From: Bacteroides pyogenes
Lineage (GTDB): Bacteria > Bacteroidota > Bacteroidia > Bacteroidales > Bacteroidaceae
Reading direction: 5' to 3'
Length of the DNA: 64,000 nucleotides
Assembly: GCF_014196225.1 (NCBI RefSeq)
Contig: NZ_JACIDI010000006.1
Coordinates: forward strand, 81,841-145,840
Part shown: piece by piece, positions 9,253-17,964 of the stretch
How the letters are laid out: each line of letters begins with the position of its first letter
Position numbering within the stretch: the stretch's first letter is position 1
Translations under genes and position numbers: made by a program
Notes under the pieces: generated by a model
Databases searched by the model: none
The model's input: the letters and a program-made list of their open reading frames with translations, nothing else
What the model was told of the DNA's origin: nothing

Positions 9253-10217
9253 TATTTTTGAGGTTGGAAAACGATTTTGTCGGGCGTAATGCGATACGAC
9301 AGACCGTAAAGGGCGGCGATTTCGTCGGCAATTTCGAGGGGTTGCGCAGTTCTGTGAAGCGTGATGTGGATGGAAATATTTTGGGAAACATCCTCAAAAA
9401 CAATATTTTTGCCATACAGTTGGCGCATGCGCAACCGAAGTTCTGCAAACGATGCGTTTACCAAAACAACCGTTCCTGTACGCCACGCCGCTTTTTGCGC
9501 GGCGTTGGTTGTTTGTCGCGAAAGTTTGGTGGCGCGGTAGGTGGCTTTTTGGTCGGAAACCAATTCCACGGTTTCGTTATCGGGCGCGGAAACCGTTACT
9601 TTTCCGCTCAACACGTCAATTTGCTGAAATGGCAACTCAGCGTAGCTCTGCACCGTGAAACTCGTGCCGAGCACGCGTACCGACAATCCATTGCGAAGAT
9701 GCACAGTGAATGGGTTTTCGATATCGGGCGTTACATCGAAAAACGCCTCGCCCTCGTCTAACCACACTTCGCGCGCGGCGTTGTAGCGTATGCTCGTGCC
9801 CACATTGAGCGTTATTTCCGACCCGTCGGGAAGCGCGATGCGCTCGATGGCGGTTTCGGTAACAACTTTTTCGATTTGATTATCTGCAGGTTTATTGAAC
9901 AGCAGCATCCCGATAATCAGCAGCGCGACACTTGCCGCCGCACCGACCAAAACGGGCGAAAGTCGGCGTTTTTTCGTTTTTTCGATGCCTATCGTTTTGT
10001 AAACAAAATCGTTGGTTTCGGCGTTCAATTCGGCAATGAGTTCATCGGTAACGGCAAACTCTTTTTCGGGAATAAACGCCGTTTCGAGCGACTCTACCAT
10101 TTCGTTTTCTTCGGGCGAGGTTTCGCCGCGGCGGTATCGCTCAAACAAATTGCGGGTAATCGCCGCCTTTTCCTGTGCCGACAACGTTTCGTGTGAAATG
10201 TTTCGTTTTTCTTTCAT
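9252..10217 (-). CDS. FecR-family anti-sigma factor
   Basis: A 321-aa inner-membrane regulator. The N-terminal cytoplasmic part (about 1-84) would hold the ECF sigma factor; a single membrane segment follows (about 87-107, SPVLVGAAASVALLIIGMLL); then a periplasmic FecR domain (DGSEITLNVGTSIRY, WLDEGEAFFDV) and a C-terminal DUF4974-like domain (SFAELRLRMRQLYGKNI). In this family, contact with a loaded TonB receptor STN domain releases the sigma factor. The stop overlaps the receptor start by one base (TAATG), indicating translational coupling. The matching sigma gene is divergent, 80 bp upstream. Confidence 0.9.
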   Translation of the reverse strand: MKEKRNISHETLSAQEKAAITRNLFERYRRGETSPEENEMVESLETAFIPEKEFAVTDELIAELNAETNDFVYKTIGIEKTKKRRLSPVLVGAAASVALLIIGMLLFNKPADNQIEKVVTETAIERIALPDGSEITLNVGTSIRYNAAREVWLDEGEAFFDVTPDIENPFTVHLRNGLSVRVLGTSFTVQSYAELPFQQIDVLSGKVTVSAPDNETVELVSDQKATYRATKLSRQTTNAAQKAAWRTGTVVLVNASFAELRLRMRQLYGKNIVFEDVSQNISIHITLHRTAQPLEIADEIAALYGLSYRITPDKIVFQPQK

Positions 10218-10297
10218 TTTGTTCCAAAGCTATTTGAGCGGATAAAAGTACTTTTTTTTTTGCAGATTTCGCAGATTTTGCGTACTTTTGTTTCACC
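10218..10297. promoter_or_regulatory. divergent fecR / sigma factor promoter region
   Basis: This 80-bp gap separates divergent fecR and the ECF sigma gene. TACTTTTG at 10283-10290 fits the TAnnTTTG -7 box for the sigma gene and would start transcription almost at the predicted TTG start, implying a leaderless message or a later true start. A run of T and the palindromic AAAAGTACTTTT at about 10246-10257 lie on the fecR side. Confidence 0.4.
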
Positions 10298-10888
10298 TTG
10301 CACACAACGGACGAAATATTGTTGCGCGCCATCGCCCAAAAAGACAAGCGGGCGTTTTTGCGGTTTTATGAGCGGTACAGTCGTGTCGCTCTCTGTTTTG
10401 TGTTGTCGAAGGTGCACCATGCGGATGTGGCGAAAGAGATTGTGCAAAATTTTTGGCTGGCTCTTTGGGAAAATCCGCGTATGTTGCGCCCCGATAAAGA
10501 CGGATGCGCAAAGGTTTTTCTGATGCAATACCTGCGTTTCCGCATCTACGACATCTATCGAATTGCCGTTCCCGAAACCGTTCCGATAGATGAAACCGAT
10601 ATTGTTTCGCCGCTTTTGGCAGGTGCGGACATGGAGAAAGAGGAATTGTTGCATATTGTGTGCGATGCACTGAAAAACAGTACGTTGCTCACAAAAAAAA
10701 CTTTTTGGATGCGGGTGGATAACATTTCCGCCAAAGAGGTTGCCAACGAATTGAATACCACACCGCAAACGGTTCATAACACGTTTTCGAGGGCGTTGCA
10801 CACCGTTCGCGAGTACATTCGGAAACGTTATCCCGAAATTGCCGATAGCGCAGTAAGGTTGTTTGTCGCGATTTATTTTTTCAGGTAA
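10298..10888 (+). CDS. ECF RNA polymerase sigma factor
   Basis: A 196-aa sigma-70 family factor of the extracytoplasmic-function type. Region 2 is visible at about residues 15-80 (KRAFLRFYERYSRVALCFVL, then QYLRFRIYDIYR) and region 4 at about 130-175 (SAKEVANELNTTPQTVHNTF). It should direct polymerase to the divergent fecR-receptor operon when released by FecR. The start is TTG at 10298; no ATG occurs nearby in frame, so the exact start is uncertain. Its last 16 bases overlap the convergent lipoprotein gene. Confidence 0.85.
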   Translation: MHTTDEILLRAIAQKDKRAFLRFYERYSRVALCFVLSKVHHADVAKEIVQNFWLALWENPRMLRPDKDGCAKVFLMQYLRFRIYDIYRIAVPETVPIDETDIVSPLLAGADMEKEELLHIVCDALKNSTLLTKKTFWMRVDNISAKEVANELNTTPQTVHNTFSRALHTVREYIRKRYPEIADSAVRLFVAIYFFR

Positions 10889-11454
10889 ATAAGCCAATAC
10901 CAATCTTTTGGGTCGCCCGCACCCACGCTCGGCGTGTAAAGAAACAATTTGGCTTTTTGAGTGGGATTGGCAGTGAGAAATTCGCGCGTTTTTGCCAAAC
11001 CTTGAACGGAAATCCACGGTTTATCATAATCTAATTCCCTATTGTCGGGGTTAAATACATTTTCAAAACCGATGGGATAACGGAGGTCGTAGGTTGATAT
11101 GTGTTTAAAAGCAGAAGCGGGTTGGAGTTTTTTGGGGAACGTCATTTTACCCCGCCCCATCCAATGAATGGTTCCCTCAAAAAGTGGTTGCCAGAGTTCC
11201 TTGTAAATCAACTTCACGCTGCCGAAATCGCTTGGCACAACGTACTCGTTTTCAATAGTAAAGTCTTCGGTTTTCTTGTCGAAACCCAATATCGTTCCAC
11301 CTTCAAACGTGTTGGTAGTGTAGTCCACTCTCAGCAGCAGCACCTGATTGGGGGCGTTACTTTCTAAACCGGTTTCAAAATTTGAGTTCATATCCGCTGA
11401 ATTACAGGCGAATAGTATGCTCAATAAGGAGACAAATAAAATTTTTGCTTTCAT
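10873..11454 (-). CDS. predicted lipoprotein, unknown function
   Basis: A 193-aa exported protein. The N-terminus (MKAKILFVSLLSILFAC) is a lipoprotein signal with Cys at position 17. The remainder (TFEGGTILGFDKKTEDFTIE, GRGKMTFPKKL, YDLRYPIGFENVFNPDN) matches no family I can name. It is convergent with the sigma gene, overlapping it by 16 bases, and is the last gene before the second IS21 left end. Its position suggests it belongs to the receptor/sigma cargo, but a functional link is only inferred. Confidence 0.65.
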   Translation of the reverse strand: MKAKILFVSLLSILFACNSADMNSNFETGLESNAPNQVLLLRVDYTTNTFEGGTILGFDKKTEDFTIENEYVVPSDFGSVKLIYKELWQPLFEGTIHWMGRGKMTFPKKLQPASAFKHISTYDLRYPIGFENVFNPDNRELDYDKPWISVQGLAKTREFLTANPTQKAKLFLYTPSVGAGDPKDWYWLIYLKK

Positions 11455-11517
11455 GTTTCGGGTGTTTTACTATTAAACGGTGGCGTATTTGTTTTTGTTT
11501 AAATGTTACCTTATTTA

Positions 11518-11622
11518 TGGAAAATCCAGTGTAAGATGTCCGTTAAAACCAAAATGATTCTACCCCCTGAAAATATTCAATAATGCCCCCTCAAAACGTC
11601 TTGACCGATGGGGTTATTATTT
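11518..11622 (+). mobile_element. solo IS21-family left end (copy 2)
   Basis: Sequence from TGGAAAATCCAGTGTAAGATG (about 11519-11539) through CGTCTTGACCGATGGG (about 11598-11613) aligns to the left end of copy 1 (rc of 5098-4945) in the opposite orientation, including the flanking GATTCTA-type block. It stops just where istA would start, at the ATTTT next to the IS982 element. Together with copy 1 it brackets 5.1-11.5 kb with inward-facing IS21 left termini. Confidence 0.7.
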
Positions 11623-11627
11623 ATTTT

Positions 11628-12537
11628 AACGTGAGTTCGACGAATTTAGAATAGTGCAAGTTGTGTATCCAGTGTCCTCTGTACATTGATGCACGGCTTC
11701 TTTGGGAACAAGCAATATGCAGCAATAGCACCGAGCAGATTGACGATGAAATTATCAAAGCATCTGTGTCTGGAATGCTCTATCTGTGCAATATTCTTCA
11801 GCTCATCATTCACGGTTTCTATAATAGCCCTCTTTCTGAGCAAGAGCTTATCGGAGATGCTCATCAAAGCCCCTTTCATATTGCTCTTCAACTTAGTAAT
11901 AAGCTGTATTCCATCAACGAATAATCTTTGAAACAGATTCTTGCTGATATACCCCTTATCTCCTACCAGCTTACCATATATAAACTCTATGAATTCCCTG
12001 TATTCCAAAGGCTTGCGGTCATCAATATCGCCAGGTGTTATCATAAAGTTGAGCAGTTCCCCTTTCTCGTTGCAGATTAGGTGCAGCTTAAACCCGAAGA
12101 ACCATCCCATGGAGCATTTTCCTTTTTGCGCAATCCCCTTGAATACCTTGTGAATGTGTATCCTCTGGTTACGGCAGACACGAAGTGGCGTGCTGTCCAC
12201 AAAACTGATTCCCGTACATTTTCCCAAAAGCACCTTCTTGATAAACAAAGCCAGGGGGATGGCAACCTCCCTTTGGAGTTCTACGAAGCGATTGTAAGAA
12301 ACCACTTCCGGAAATAGATTGCGGAGATGGATACATACCTTCTCAAGATAAAAGTTTTTCAGGCAGCGATAACCGGAGTCGTGAAAGAGAATCATTATCA
12401 GCATAACTTCTGCTTTGGACATAGTGGAGGAACGATGATACTTTCTCTTGTGAACCAGCCTTATAGTATATTTTGCCATCATGGCATCAAAAAACTTGCA
12501 GAAATCGTCTGCCATACAAAATATTCCAGTAACTTTG
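11628..12537 (-). mobile_element. IS982-family element, left part
   Basis: The left terminal repeat AACGTGAGTTCGACGAATT is at 11628-11646, preceded by ATTTT (11623-11627). The matching inverted repeat is at 21673-21691, followed by ATTTT (21692-21696), a 5-bp target duplication. Removing the mobilizable element at 12530-21573 restores an element of about 1028 bp, normal for IS982. Confidence 0.9.
11646..12537 (-). pseudogene. IS982-family transposase, main part, separated from its start codons
   Basis: An open frame from ATG 12515 gives 289 aa with the DDE core of IS982 transposases (GISFVDSTPLRVCRNQR, GWFFGFKLHLICNEKGELLN, KLVGDKGYISKNLF, RAIIETVNDELKNI). The same frame continues upstream as KVTGIFC to 12537. 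The true N-terminus, MITEDKV, is found 9 kb away at 21587-21566. Joined, they give 301 aa, reading on in frame. The gene is thus interrupted by the mobilizable element. A shorter product starting at 12515 might still be made, but the native promoter and start are gone. Confidence 0.88.
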
Positions 12538-12592
12538 GAATACCTTTGTTAGTTCCTTATACAAAGGACTTTGGGAGAATTACCCAATTTTA

Positions 12593-12613
12593 AGGTAATG
12601 ACTTGGCAACCGT
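12593..12613 (+). repeat. subterminal IME repeat, left copy
   Basis: AGGTAATGACTTGGCAACCGT matches 18 of 21 bases with AGGTAATGATTTGCAAACCGT at 21410-21430, in the same orientation. Both lie inside the IME close to its ends, where arm-type binding sites for the integrase or excision factors are expected. Confidence 0.5.
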
Positions 12614-12737
12614 GCCATTTGCTGCGTTCTACCTCGTTTTGCGTTTCAAGTAACCCTTTCAGGCGCAAATGTAGCTAAATTTTTGAACAAGAAAATAGGT
12701 CTCGCTAATTTTAACCAATGCTTGTTCTCTGTATCAG

Positions 12738-13883
12738 CTAAAATCCAAACTTTGATAGCAATTTCCTATTCATCTTACTTGAGTCAAATTGCTTTGATAT
12801 AACATCGTCAAAGTATAGAGCAGGTATTTTTTGTCCAGAAAATTGTGGTAAAAGCTGTTCTATAAAACTCAGACCAACACCTGTAAGTGTCTGCACTGCA
12901 CCTGATGATATAAATAATGGCGAGCCACAAACAATAGCCCATCTTAGCCATTTTTCAACCATACTATTTTTGGAACGACCATTTAGCAGAGCCAATTCCA
13001 ATTCACTGACACTATAATTGTGGCTTTTAAGCCAAGACGTAAATTTCCCAAAAGCAACCTTATCTCTGACTCTGATAATATCTTTCATTGAAATTACACC
13101 ATTATAGTATAAAATTGACAAATTGGGTATGCCTTTTGCATATAGAATCTTTTTAAAGTATTGAATAATGCTGTCTGCTTGAATGTCACTTTTGTATAAT
13201 AAGTATCTTTTGGCTTCATCTTCAAGCAAAATTTCATCTGTTTGAAGCTGTTTAGACCATTCTATACTTCGTTCAAACAAGCAAAGTCTTACAGCCGACC
13301 AAGTATCATCCTCATTTGAAATGGACATGATACTTTCAGATTTAATATTCAAAAGAGCTCGAATTCTATCATTGTAAGAAAAATCTTCATACATGTTTTC
13401 TTGTGAAGTGTTGTCCCAAAAGTCATATGTATCGGATTCAGATGTATTACACACCTTTTTTAAAATTGAATTCATGAAACGTGACGCTTCTAATCCTTTG
13501 CGTTCTAATAGGCGAGAGCATATTTTATCTTGATATTGCGTTTCATGCATATTCATATATAATACGGAATTTCCGTTACACATAAAAGCAGGAACCCACC
13601 AATTATCTAAAATTACTATTTCGCCTCCATTATAAAGCATTCTGAAAGCATCAAATCCAAGACACTCAATTATTTCTTCTATTGAGTCTGTTCTGATGAA
13701 AAGTTTATCGTGCGTCAAAAGTGCCGAAATAATTCGATTCAAAAAGTAAAGTTTTTCGGGCATTGATATTTCAGGGAACATATGCCCATGCCAGCGATCA
13801 TAATAAATGCCCTCGGATGTTTTGTTCATCCTATAGCTAAATTGGTCAAACAATACTGCCATAACTTGCTTTTTAATGATCAC
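12738..13883 (-). CDS. unknown 381-aa IME cargo protein
   Basis: No recognised family. The protein is soluble by appearance, without signal peptide, rich in Ile, Leu, Ser and acidic residues. Noteworthy segments are FIRTDSIEEIIECLGFDAF and YNGGEIVILDNWWVPAFM near residues 60-100, and a C-terminal LISSGA-like patch (FISSGAVQTLTGVGLSFIEQ) followed by PALYFDDV. The gene is the last of the IME next to the left junction, 49 bp downstream of the BspA-like gene on the same strand. Its position beyond the mobility genes marks it as cargo. A+T content is higher than in the mobility genes. A defence or host-interaction role is possible but unsupported by any motif. Confidence 0.6.
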   Translation of the reverse strand: MIIKKQVMAVLFDQFSYRMNKTSEGIYYDRWHGHMFPEISMPEKLYFLNRIISALLTHDKLFIRTDSIEEIIECLGFDAFRMLYNGGEIVILDNWWVPAFMCNGNSVLYMNMHETQYQDKICSRLLERKGLEASRFMNSILKKVCNTSESDTYDFWDNTSQENMYEDFSYNDRIRALLNIKSESIMSISNEDDTWSAVRLCLFERSIEWSKQLQTDEILLEDEAKRYLLYKSDIQADSIIQYFKKILYAKGIPNLSILYYNGVISMKDIIRVRDKVAFGKFTSWLKSHNYSVSELELALLNGRSKNSMVEKWLRWAIVCGSPLFISSGAVQTLTGVGLSFIEQLLPQFSGQKIPALYFDDVISKQFDSSKMNRKLLSKFGF

Positions 13884-13932
13884 ATAATAGCGCGAGGACT
13901 TATCCCGAACTCGCGTAAACAGCTATTTCGCA

Positions 13933-15345
13933 CTACTCGAAATTGTCATAGGTACATTTGTTATCGTATCTAAAAGCAACCTGAACTCCGTTGTAAAACA
14001 TGGGTTCTTGGTTTCGTAGGTTTTCTTTTTCCTTAAAAATATGAAAATCGATAAATCGTGTTTTGTGCTCTTGTAAGTCTGATGATATAGCCATATCTTC
14101 TGTTACATCATATTCTAAAATTTTACCTTTTAAGTGTTCATTCAATTGTTCCAATTTTTCTTTTTTCCCTTTAGGAACTTCAATGCACAAATTTTCATAA
14201 CTGTATTCATTACATTGATCAAAAGCGTCTGGCGCAATATAAGATACACTAGGTGGAATAATAATATGTAAGTGTCCGCATCCGTAGAATGCGTGTGACA
14301 TTATACAAGTAATTGTATTGGGCAATTCCACTTTTTTTAAATCATATGCGTCATAAAACATATATTCAGAAATGCCAAAAAGAGTCTCTGGAATATTGAT
14401 GCTTTTCAAGCCACATCCTCGAAATGCAGAAAAACCAATATTTGAAATGGATGGGGGAATACATAATTCTGTTAGCGATTGACAATTACAAAACGCATCA
14501 TCACCAATATATTTGATATTAGGTGGTAATGTTACATTGTCAAGAGAAATACAACCATCGAATGCAGAATCGGGAATAGATAAAAGCGATTGAGGTAATA
14601 AAACTGATTTCAGTGACATGCAGTTCTGAAATATACCTATGCCAAGTTTGGTTATACCCTCTTCAATAATAACATCCGTTAAACTATCACATCCATCGAA
14701 AGCGAATTCACCGAAATCACTAATAGAATTGGGAATAACCAATTTTTCTACGCTGCAACCCGAAAAAGCTAAATCCTCTATTTTTTTTACAGACTTGGGA
14801 ATGACAATGCTTTTTATTTTTCTCATCATAAAAGCTTCAAACTTGATAACTTCAACTCCATCTGGAATTATGATAGAATCTGTATCTTTCGCCTTTATAA
14901 AAGTCTTTCTATCAGCAGAAATGGTGTAAAATTCCGTTTCAATTGGTGTTGATTGAATGGTAGGTTCATCACTTACAGATTTTGTTGCTGATGGTTCTTT
15001 ATTTGTTATACGAGCAGAAGGTATATCGGGGATAATGAGGTTGTCATCATCTTCGTAAAAGTCTATGTCATCGTCATGTTGCTCTCTATATTTTTGAAGT
15101 TGCTCTTCAAGTTGTTGTTCCTCTTCATATTTTTGCTCCTTGATGCGTCTTTCTTGTTCTTCATCATCTTTACGTTGTAAATGCTTATAGACAAAAAAGC
15201 CGATAATTAACAAAACGCCAACAAGCCATGTTGGAATACTTTCCGAAGAGTCATGTTCCTCTGCGATTTCATCCAATACCCATTGCTGAGCAGAAACGGG
15301 TATTGTGGTAATAAGAAAAAGAATGATAAGTGATAAAGGTCTCAT
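13933..15345 (-). CDS. membrane-anchored BspA-like leucine-rich-repeat protein
   Basis: A 470-aa protein. Start ATG 15345 was preferred to 15396 because MRPLSLIILFLITTIPVSAQ is then a clean signal peptide. A membrane segment follows at about residues 37-53 (WLVGVLLIIGFFVYK), then a highly charged Glu/Gln-rich stretch likely to form a coiled coil (about 58-90), an acidic linker, and from about 155 to 400 a run of LRR_5 repeats of the Treponema BspA type (repeated IPxSVxxIxxxAFxGC pattern, e.g. SIVIPKSVKKIEDLAFSGC). The repeats should form a curved binding surface. Topology (repeats outside or inside) is unclear. It is paired with the unknown downstream gene as IME cargo. Confidence 0.8.
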   Translation of the reverse strand: MRPLSLIILFLITTIPVSAQQWVLDEIAEEHDSSESIPTWLVGVLLIIGFFVYKHLQRKDDEEQERRIKEQKYEEEQQLEEQLQKYREQHDDDIDFYEDDDNLIIPDIPSARITNKEPSATKSVSDEPTIQSTPIETEFYTISADRKTFIKAKDTDSIIIPDGVEVIKFEAFMMRKIKSIVIPKSVKKIEDLAFSGCSVEKLVIPNSISDFGEFAFDGCDSLTDVIIEEGITKLGIGIFQNCMSLKSVLLPQSLLSIPDSAFDGCISLDNVTLPPNIKYIGDDAFCNCQSLTELCIPPSISNIGFSAFRGCGLKSINIPETLFGISEYMFYDAYDLKKVELPNTITCIMSHAFYGCGHLHIIIPPSVSYIAPDAFDQCNEYSYENLCIEVPKGKKEKLEQLNEHLKGKILEYDVTEDMAISSDLQEHKTRFIDFHIFKEKENLRNQEPMFYNGVQVAFRYDNKCTYDNFE

Positions 15346-15422
15346 GTAGTTACATTTATTTGAATACAAAAGTACAAAAAATCCGTGATACGTCATTCAA
15401 CTATCACGGACTTTATGATGAT

Positions 15423-16727
15423 TTACAAGTTAATACCACGATTTTGTATTCTCGCTTGTGGTCTCAGCTTCTCCATAAACTCTTCTTTCTTGCGTCTGAA
15501 CCAATTGACATGGGAAACACCGTCTATCTTGAAGTCAAAGTTTCCATCCTTGTCCTCTCTTAGTGAACATACCGTTTTTTCAGCCCTGAAATGTTGGTTA
15601 AACTCACAAGAATATAGTTCGCCTGTGATGGAAACATCCTTGAACGTGCACAATTTTCGAATGAGGGCATCACCAAAATTCAGCGTATCACGTAGAAATT
15701 TGATAGTTGGCATCAGCTTCTCCAGATACGGGAAATAGTGCTTGACATAATCCACGAACTCGGACAGTTTGCGGTGTCGTTGTTCGTAAGCATCCGTTAT
15801 CTCCTGTATGTGCTTCGCCTGTTGCTGTTCCCTTTGTCGAGCTTCTTCTTCAAGTTCAAGAATACGGTCTTGCAAGTCCTCGTTCCTGCGTTCCAATGTT
15901 CTGACCTTGTTACTTCCGAAAAGAGAACCGACACTCTCTGCTATGTTAGTGACTGCGGTGGTGGCTGCGCCTTTCAGTTTCTCGGTCTGCACCTCTTTCT
16001 TGGCTCGTCTGAGTTCCTGCTCCGCTTCGGTTTTCTGTTCCTGCAAATCCACCACTTCCGATTTCAAGCTGTCGGCAAGTTTCTGTATGTCCCGATAATA
16101 CTGTTGCGTGGACTTGTGGCGAGTCTGTGAGCCGTCTATGCCACGTTGCAGACCGAATTTTGCCATCTCTACGGCATAACTGTTTTGGTAGGATTTCAAC
16201 TTCGAGCGTGTCATGATGTCATCGGCACACAAACGGACGGCATGGGCTGGTTTCTTTCGATACCGCTTCTTTACCTGTTCCTCACGTTTCTTGCGCTTGC
16301 GCTCTCCCTTGACAATCGGAACAAGAGTAATGTGTATATGTGGAGTTTCCTCGTCCCTGTGCAGGTGTGCTGCCACGATATTCTCCCTGCCGAACAGGTC
16401 GGCAAAGTATTTCATATTGTCGGCACACCATTCGTCAAGTCTGCCCTCCTTTTCGATACGCTTCATATCCTCGTGCGTTCCTGACACGTTGATACGGATA
16501 GCCCGAACTTGGTTGTTCCCGATTTTACGTGTTAATCCTGCTTCTTCCAATCTTTTCTGAATGGCTGCCGTGCGGTCTTTTATCCCATCGGGGTATGTGA
16601 TGAGTTTTCGGTTAAGGTGTGTGCGTGTGGGGTCTGCGTTCTTCGGTATGATGAAACGCTCGATGTGGGCAGTCGTTCCACTGTCGGAACCGTGCGCCTT
16701 TTCCATGTGTAATACTACGAATCCCAT
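15423..16727 (-). CDS. MobV-family relaxase (Pre/Mob)
   Basis: A 434-aa relaxase that would nick the IME at oriT and stay bound to the strand for transfer. The MobV signature is present: a family N-terminus (FVVLHMEKAHGSDSG) and the metal-binding motif HLHRDEETPHIH at residues 121-132. From about residue 210 to 330 a long coiled coil (QKTEAEQELRRAKKEVQTE, RRNEDLQDRILELEEE) extends from the catalytic domain, usual for Bacteroides mobilization proteins. Candidate oriT lies directly upstream. No mobilization accessory gene is present. Confidence 0.92.
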   Translation of the reverse strand: MGFVVLHMEKAHGSDSGTTAHIERFIIPKNADPTRTHLNRKLITYPDGIKDRTAAIQKRLEEAGLTRKIGNNQVRAIRINVSGTHEDMKRIEKEGRLDEWCADNMKYFADLFGRENIVAAHLHRDEETPHIHITLVPIVKGERKRKKREEQVKKRYRKKPAHAVRLCADDIMTRSKLKSYQNSYAVEMAKFGLQRGIDGSQTRHKSTQQYYRDIQKLADSLKSEVVDLQEQKTEAEQELRRAKKEVQTEKLKGAATTAVTNIAESVGSLFGSNKVRTLERRNEDLQDRILELEEEARQREQQQAKHIQEITDAYEQRHRKLSEFVDYVKHYFPYLEKLMPTIKFLRDTLNFGDALIRKLCTFKDVSITGELYSCEFNQHFRAEKTVCSLREDKDGNFDFKIDGVSHVNWFRRKKEEFMEKLRPQARIQNRGINL

Positions 16728-16739
16728 ATATAAATCCTT

Positions 16740-16925
16740 TATTCTTTTACTTGTGAAACATCGTTTGATTATTGCTTATGTACGGCTGTTGCCGTTGGTC
16801 TTGGAGAGTCCAGAGAGGTGCAACCTCTTTGGCTTATTGGGGAATTTTCAGCTTTGCTTGCAATGCGGCTCGGAAAATTCCCTAATAAGCTACGGTATTT
16901 TCCATCGGTAAATAACCGTGCCGCT
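16740..16925. other. candidate oriT upstream of the relaxase
   Basis: The 210-bp gap between primase and relaxase contains an 18-bp inverted repeat with one mismatch (GCTTATTGGGGAATTTTC at 16832-16849, GAAAATTCCCTAATAAGC at 16873-16890) and a smaller hairpin AGAGGT-GCA-ACCTCT at about 16814-16828. MobV oriT sites are normally hairpin-rich and lie just upstream of mob. The nick position cannot be assigned. Confidence 0.55.
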
Positions 16926-16937
16926 GCAAGCATCACT

Positions 16938-17903
16938 TTACATCTTCAGCCCTTTCTTTTTCGGTGGCTGTATCATCCGCCTTGCGGATTGGACTTGCTT
17001 CTTCTCTTTTATCGGCTCCGCCGATTTGGACATGGGCTTGCCACATAGGTAGTCGTTCAGGTCTTTGTGTCCGTTGTAGTTGTCGGAGAAGTCCCGGATA
17101 CGTCCGCTGAACTCACTCGCCAAGTCCAGGTACGCATTTCTTCCTGCCTCGTCATTGTCAAGCAGGCAGTGGATACGCTCGTACCCGTGCAGTACGTCTA
17201 TGGCTTTGGAAACATTGGCAACCGAATTGAGGATGATGTAATCCTGCCCGTCAAGGTTGGGCTGGGTCGGGCGGTTCTTCATGCGTAACGTGAGGAATGA
17301 CAGGTAGTCCATCATGCCCTCGAATACAAGACATTTCTCTCTTGGTTCTCCCTGCTGACGGATATGGCTGATGTCCTTCGGTGCAATGCAGCCCTTGAAG
17401 AAACGGTTGCGCACTTCATACCCTCCTGCCACATTCGGGAAACCGATGGCAAAATAGGGTTTGCCGTTATAAATGAAGTGCAGCTCCTTACATTCCAATC
17501 TTGCCAAGTCGGTGTTTATGCCCCTTTCCTGCAAGTAACGAAACAATGCAGGATGGGTAAGTTCTCCCACCTCCAACCGTTGGAAACTCGGTTCGGATGC
17601 TTGCTGGCGAAAAGAGAAAGATACGGGACGGATGTGCGGTACTCGCTCCGCTATCTTGTTGAGCAAGTAAAGCACATAGTCGGTTGCGTATAGTTCCTCT
17701 GCCAAAGCGATGATGTTGCCGCCCTTGCCAAGTCCGAAATCGTACCACTTATTAAGCTCGGCGTTTACCTTGAAAGAAGCGTCCTTTTCTTCCCTCAGCG
17801 GTGATTTGTACCAAAGGCTGTTGCCTTGTTGTTTGACGGGCGTGTAGCCCAAGCTTTGCAGATAGTCTGCAATGCGTATGTTCTTTACTTCCTGTATGTT
17901 CAT
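16938..17903 (-). CDS. DnaG-like primase with Toprim domain
   Basis: A 321-aa primase for IME replication after transfer or excision. Start ATG 17903 (MNIQEVKNIRIADYLQSLGY) was chosen as the normal family start. The N-terminal part resembles the CHC2 zinc-binding domain (WYKSPLREEKDASFKVN, KWYDFGLGKGGNIIALA) but lacks the zinc cysteines/histidine, a known trait of this IME/plasmid group. The Toprim core has the EG motif (LVFEGMMDYL, Glu about 195) and DND (LLDNDEAG, about 249-251), which bind metal. It is paired with the upstream helicase gene. Confidence 0.85.
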   Translation of the reverse strand: MNIQEVKNIRIADYLQSLGYTPVKQQGNSLWYKSPLREEKDASFKVNAELNKWYDFGLGKGGNIIALAEELYATDYVLYLLNKIAERVPHIRPVSFSFRQQASEPSFQRLEVGELTHPALFRYLQERGINTDLARLECKELHFIYNGKPYFAIGFPNVAGGYEVRNRFFKGCIAPKDISHIRQQGEPREKCLVFEGMMDYLSFLTLRMKNRPTQPNLDGQDYIILNSVANVSKAIDVLHGYERIHCLLDNDEAGRNAYLDLASEFSGRIRDFSDNYNGHKDLNDYLCGKPMSKSAEPIKEKKQVQSARRMIQPPKKKGLKM

Positions 17904-17964
17904 AAATTTCCTATGGTTTGATGGTGATTGTAAAACCGATGAATTGATGAATGTGTATGCCAAA

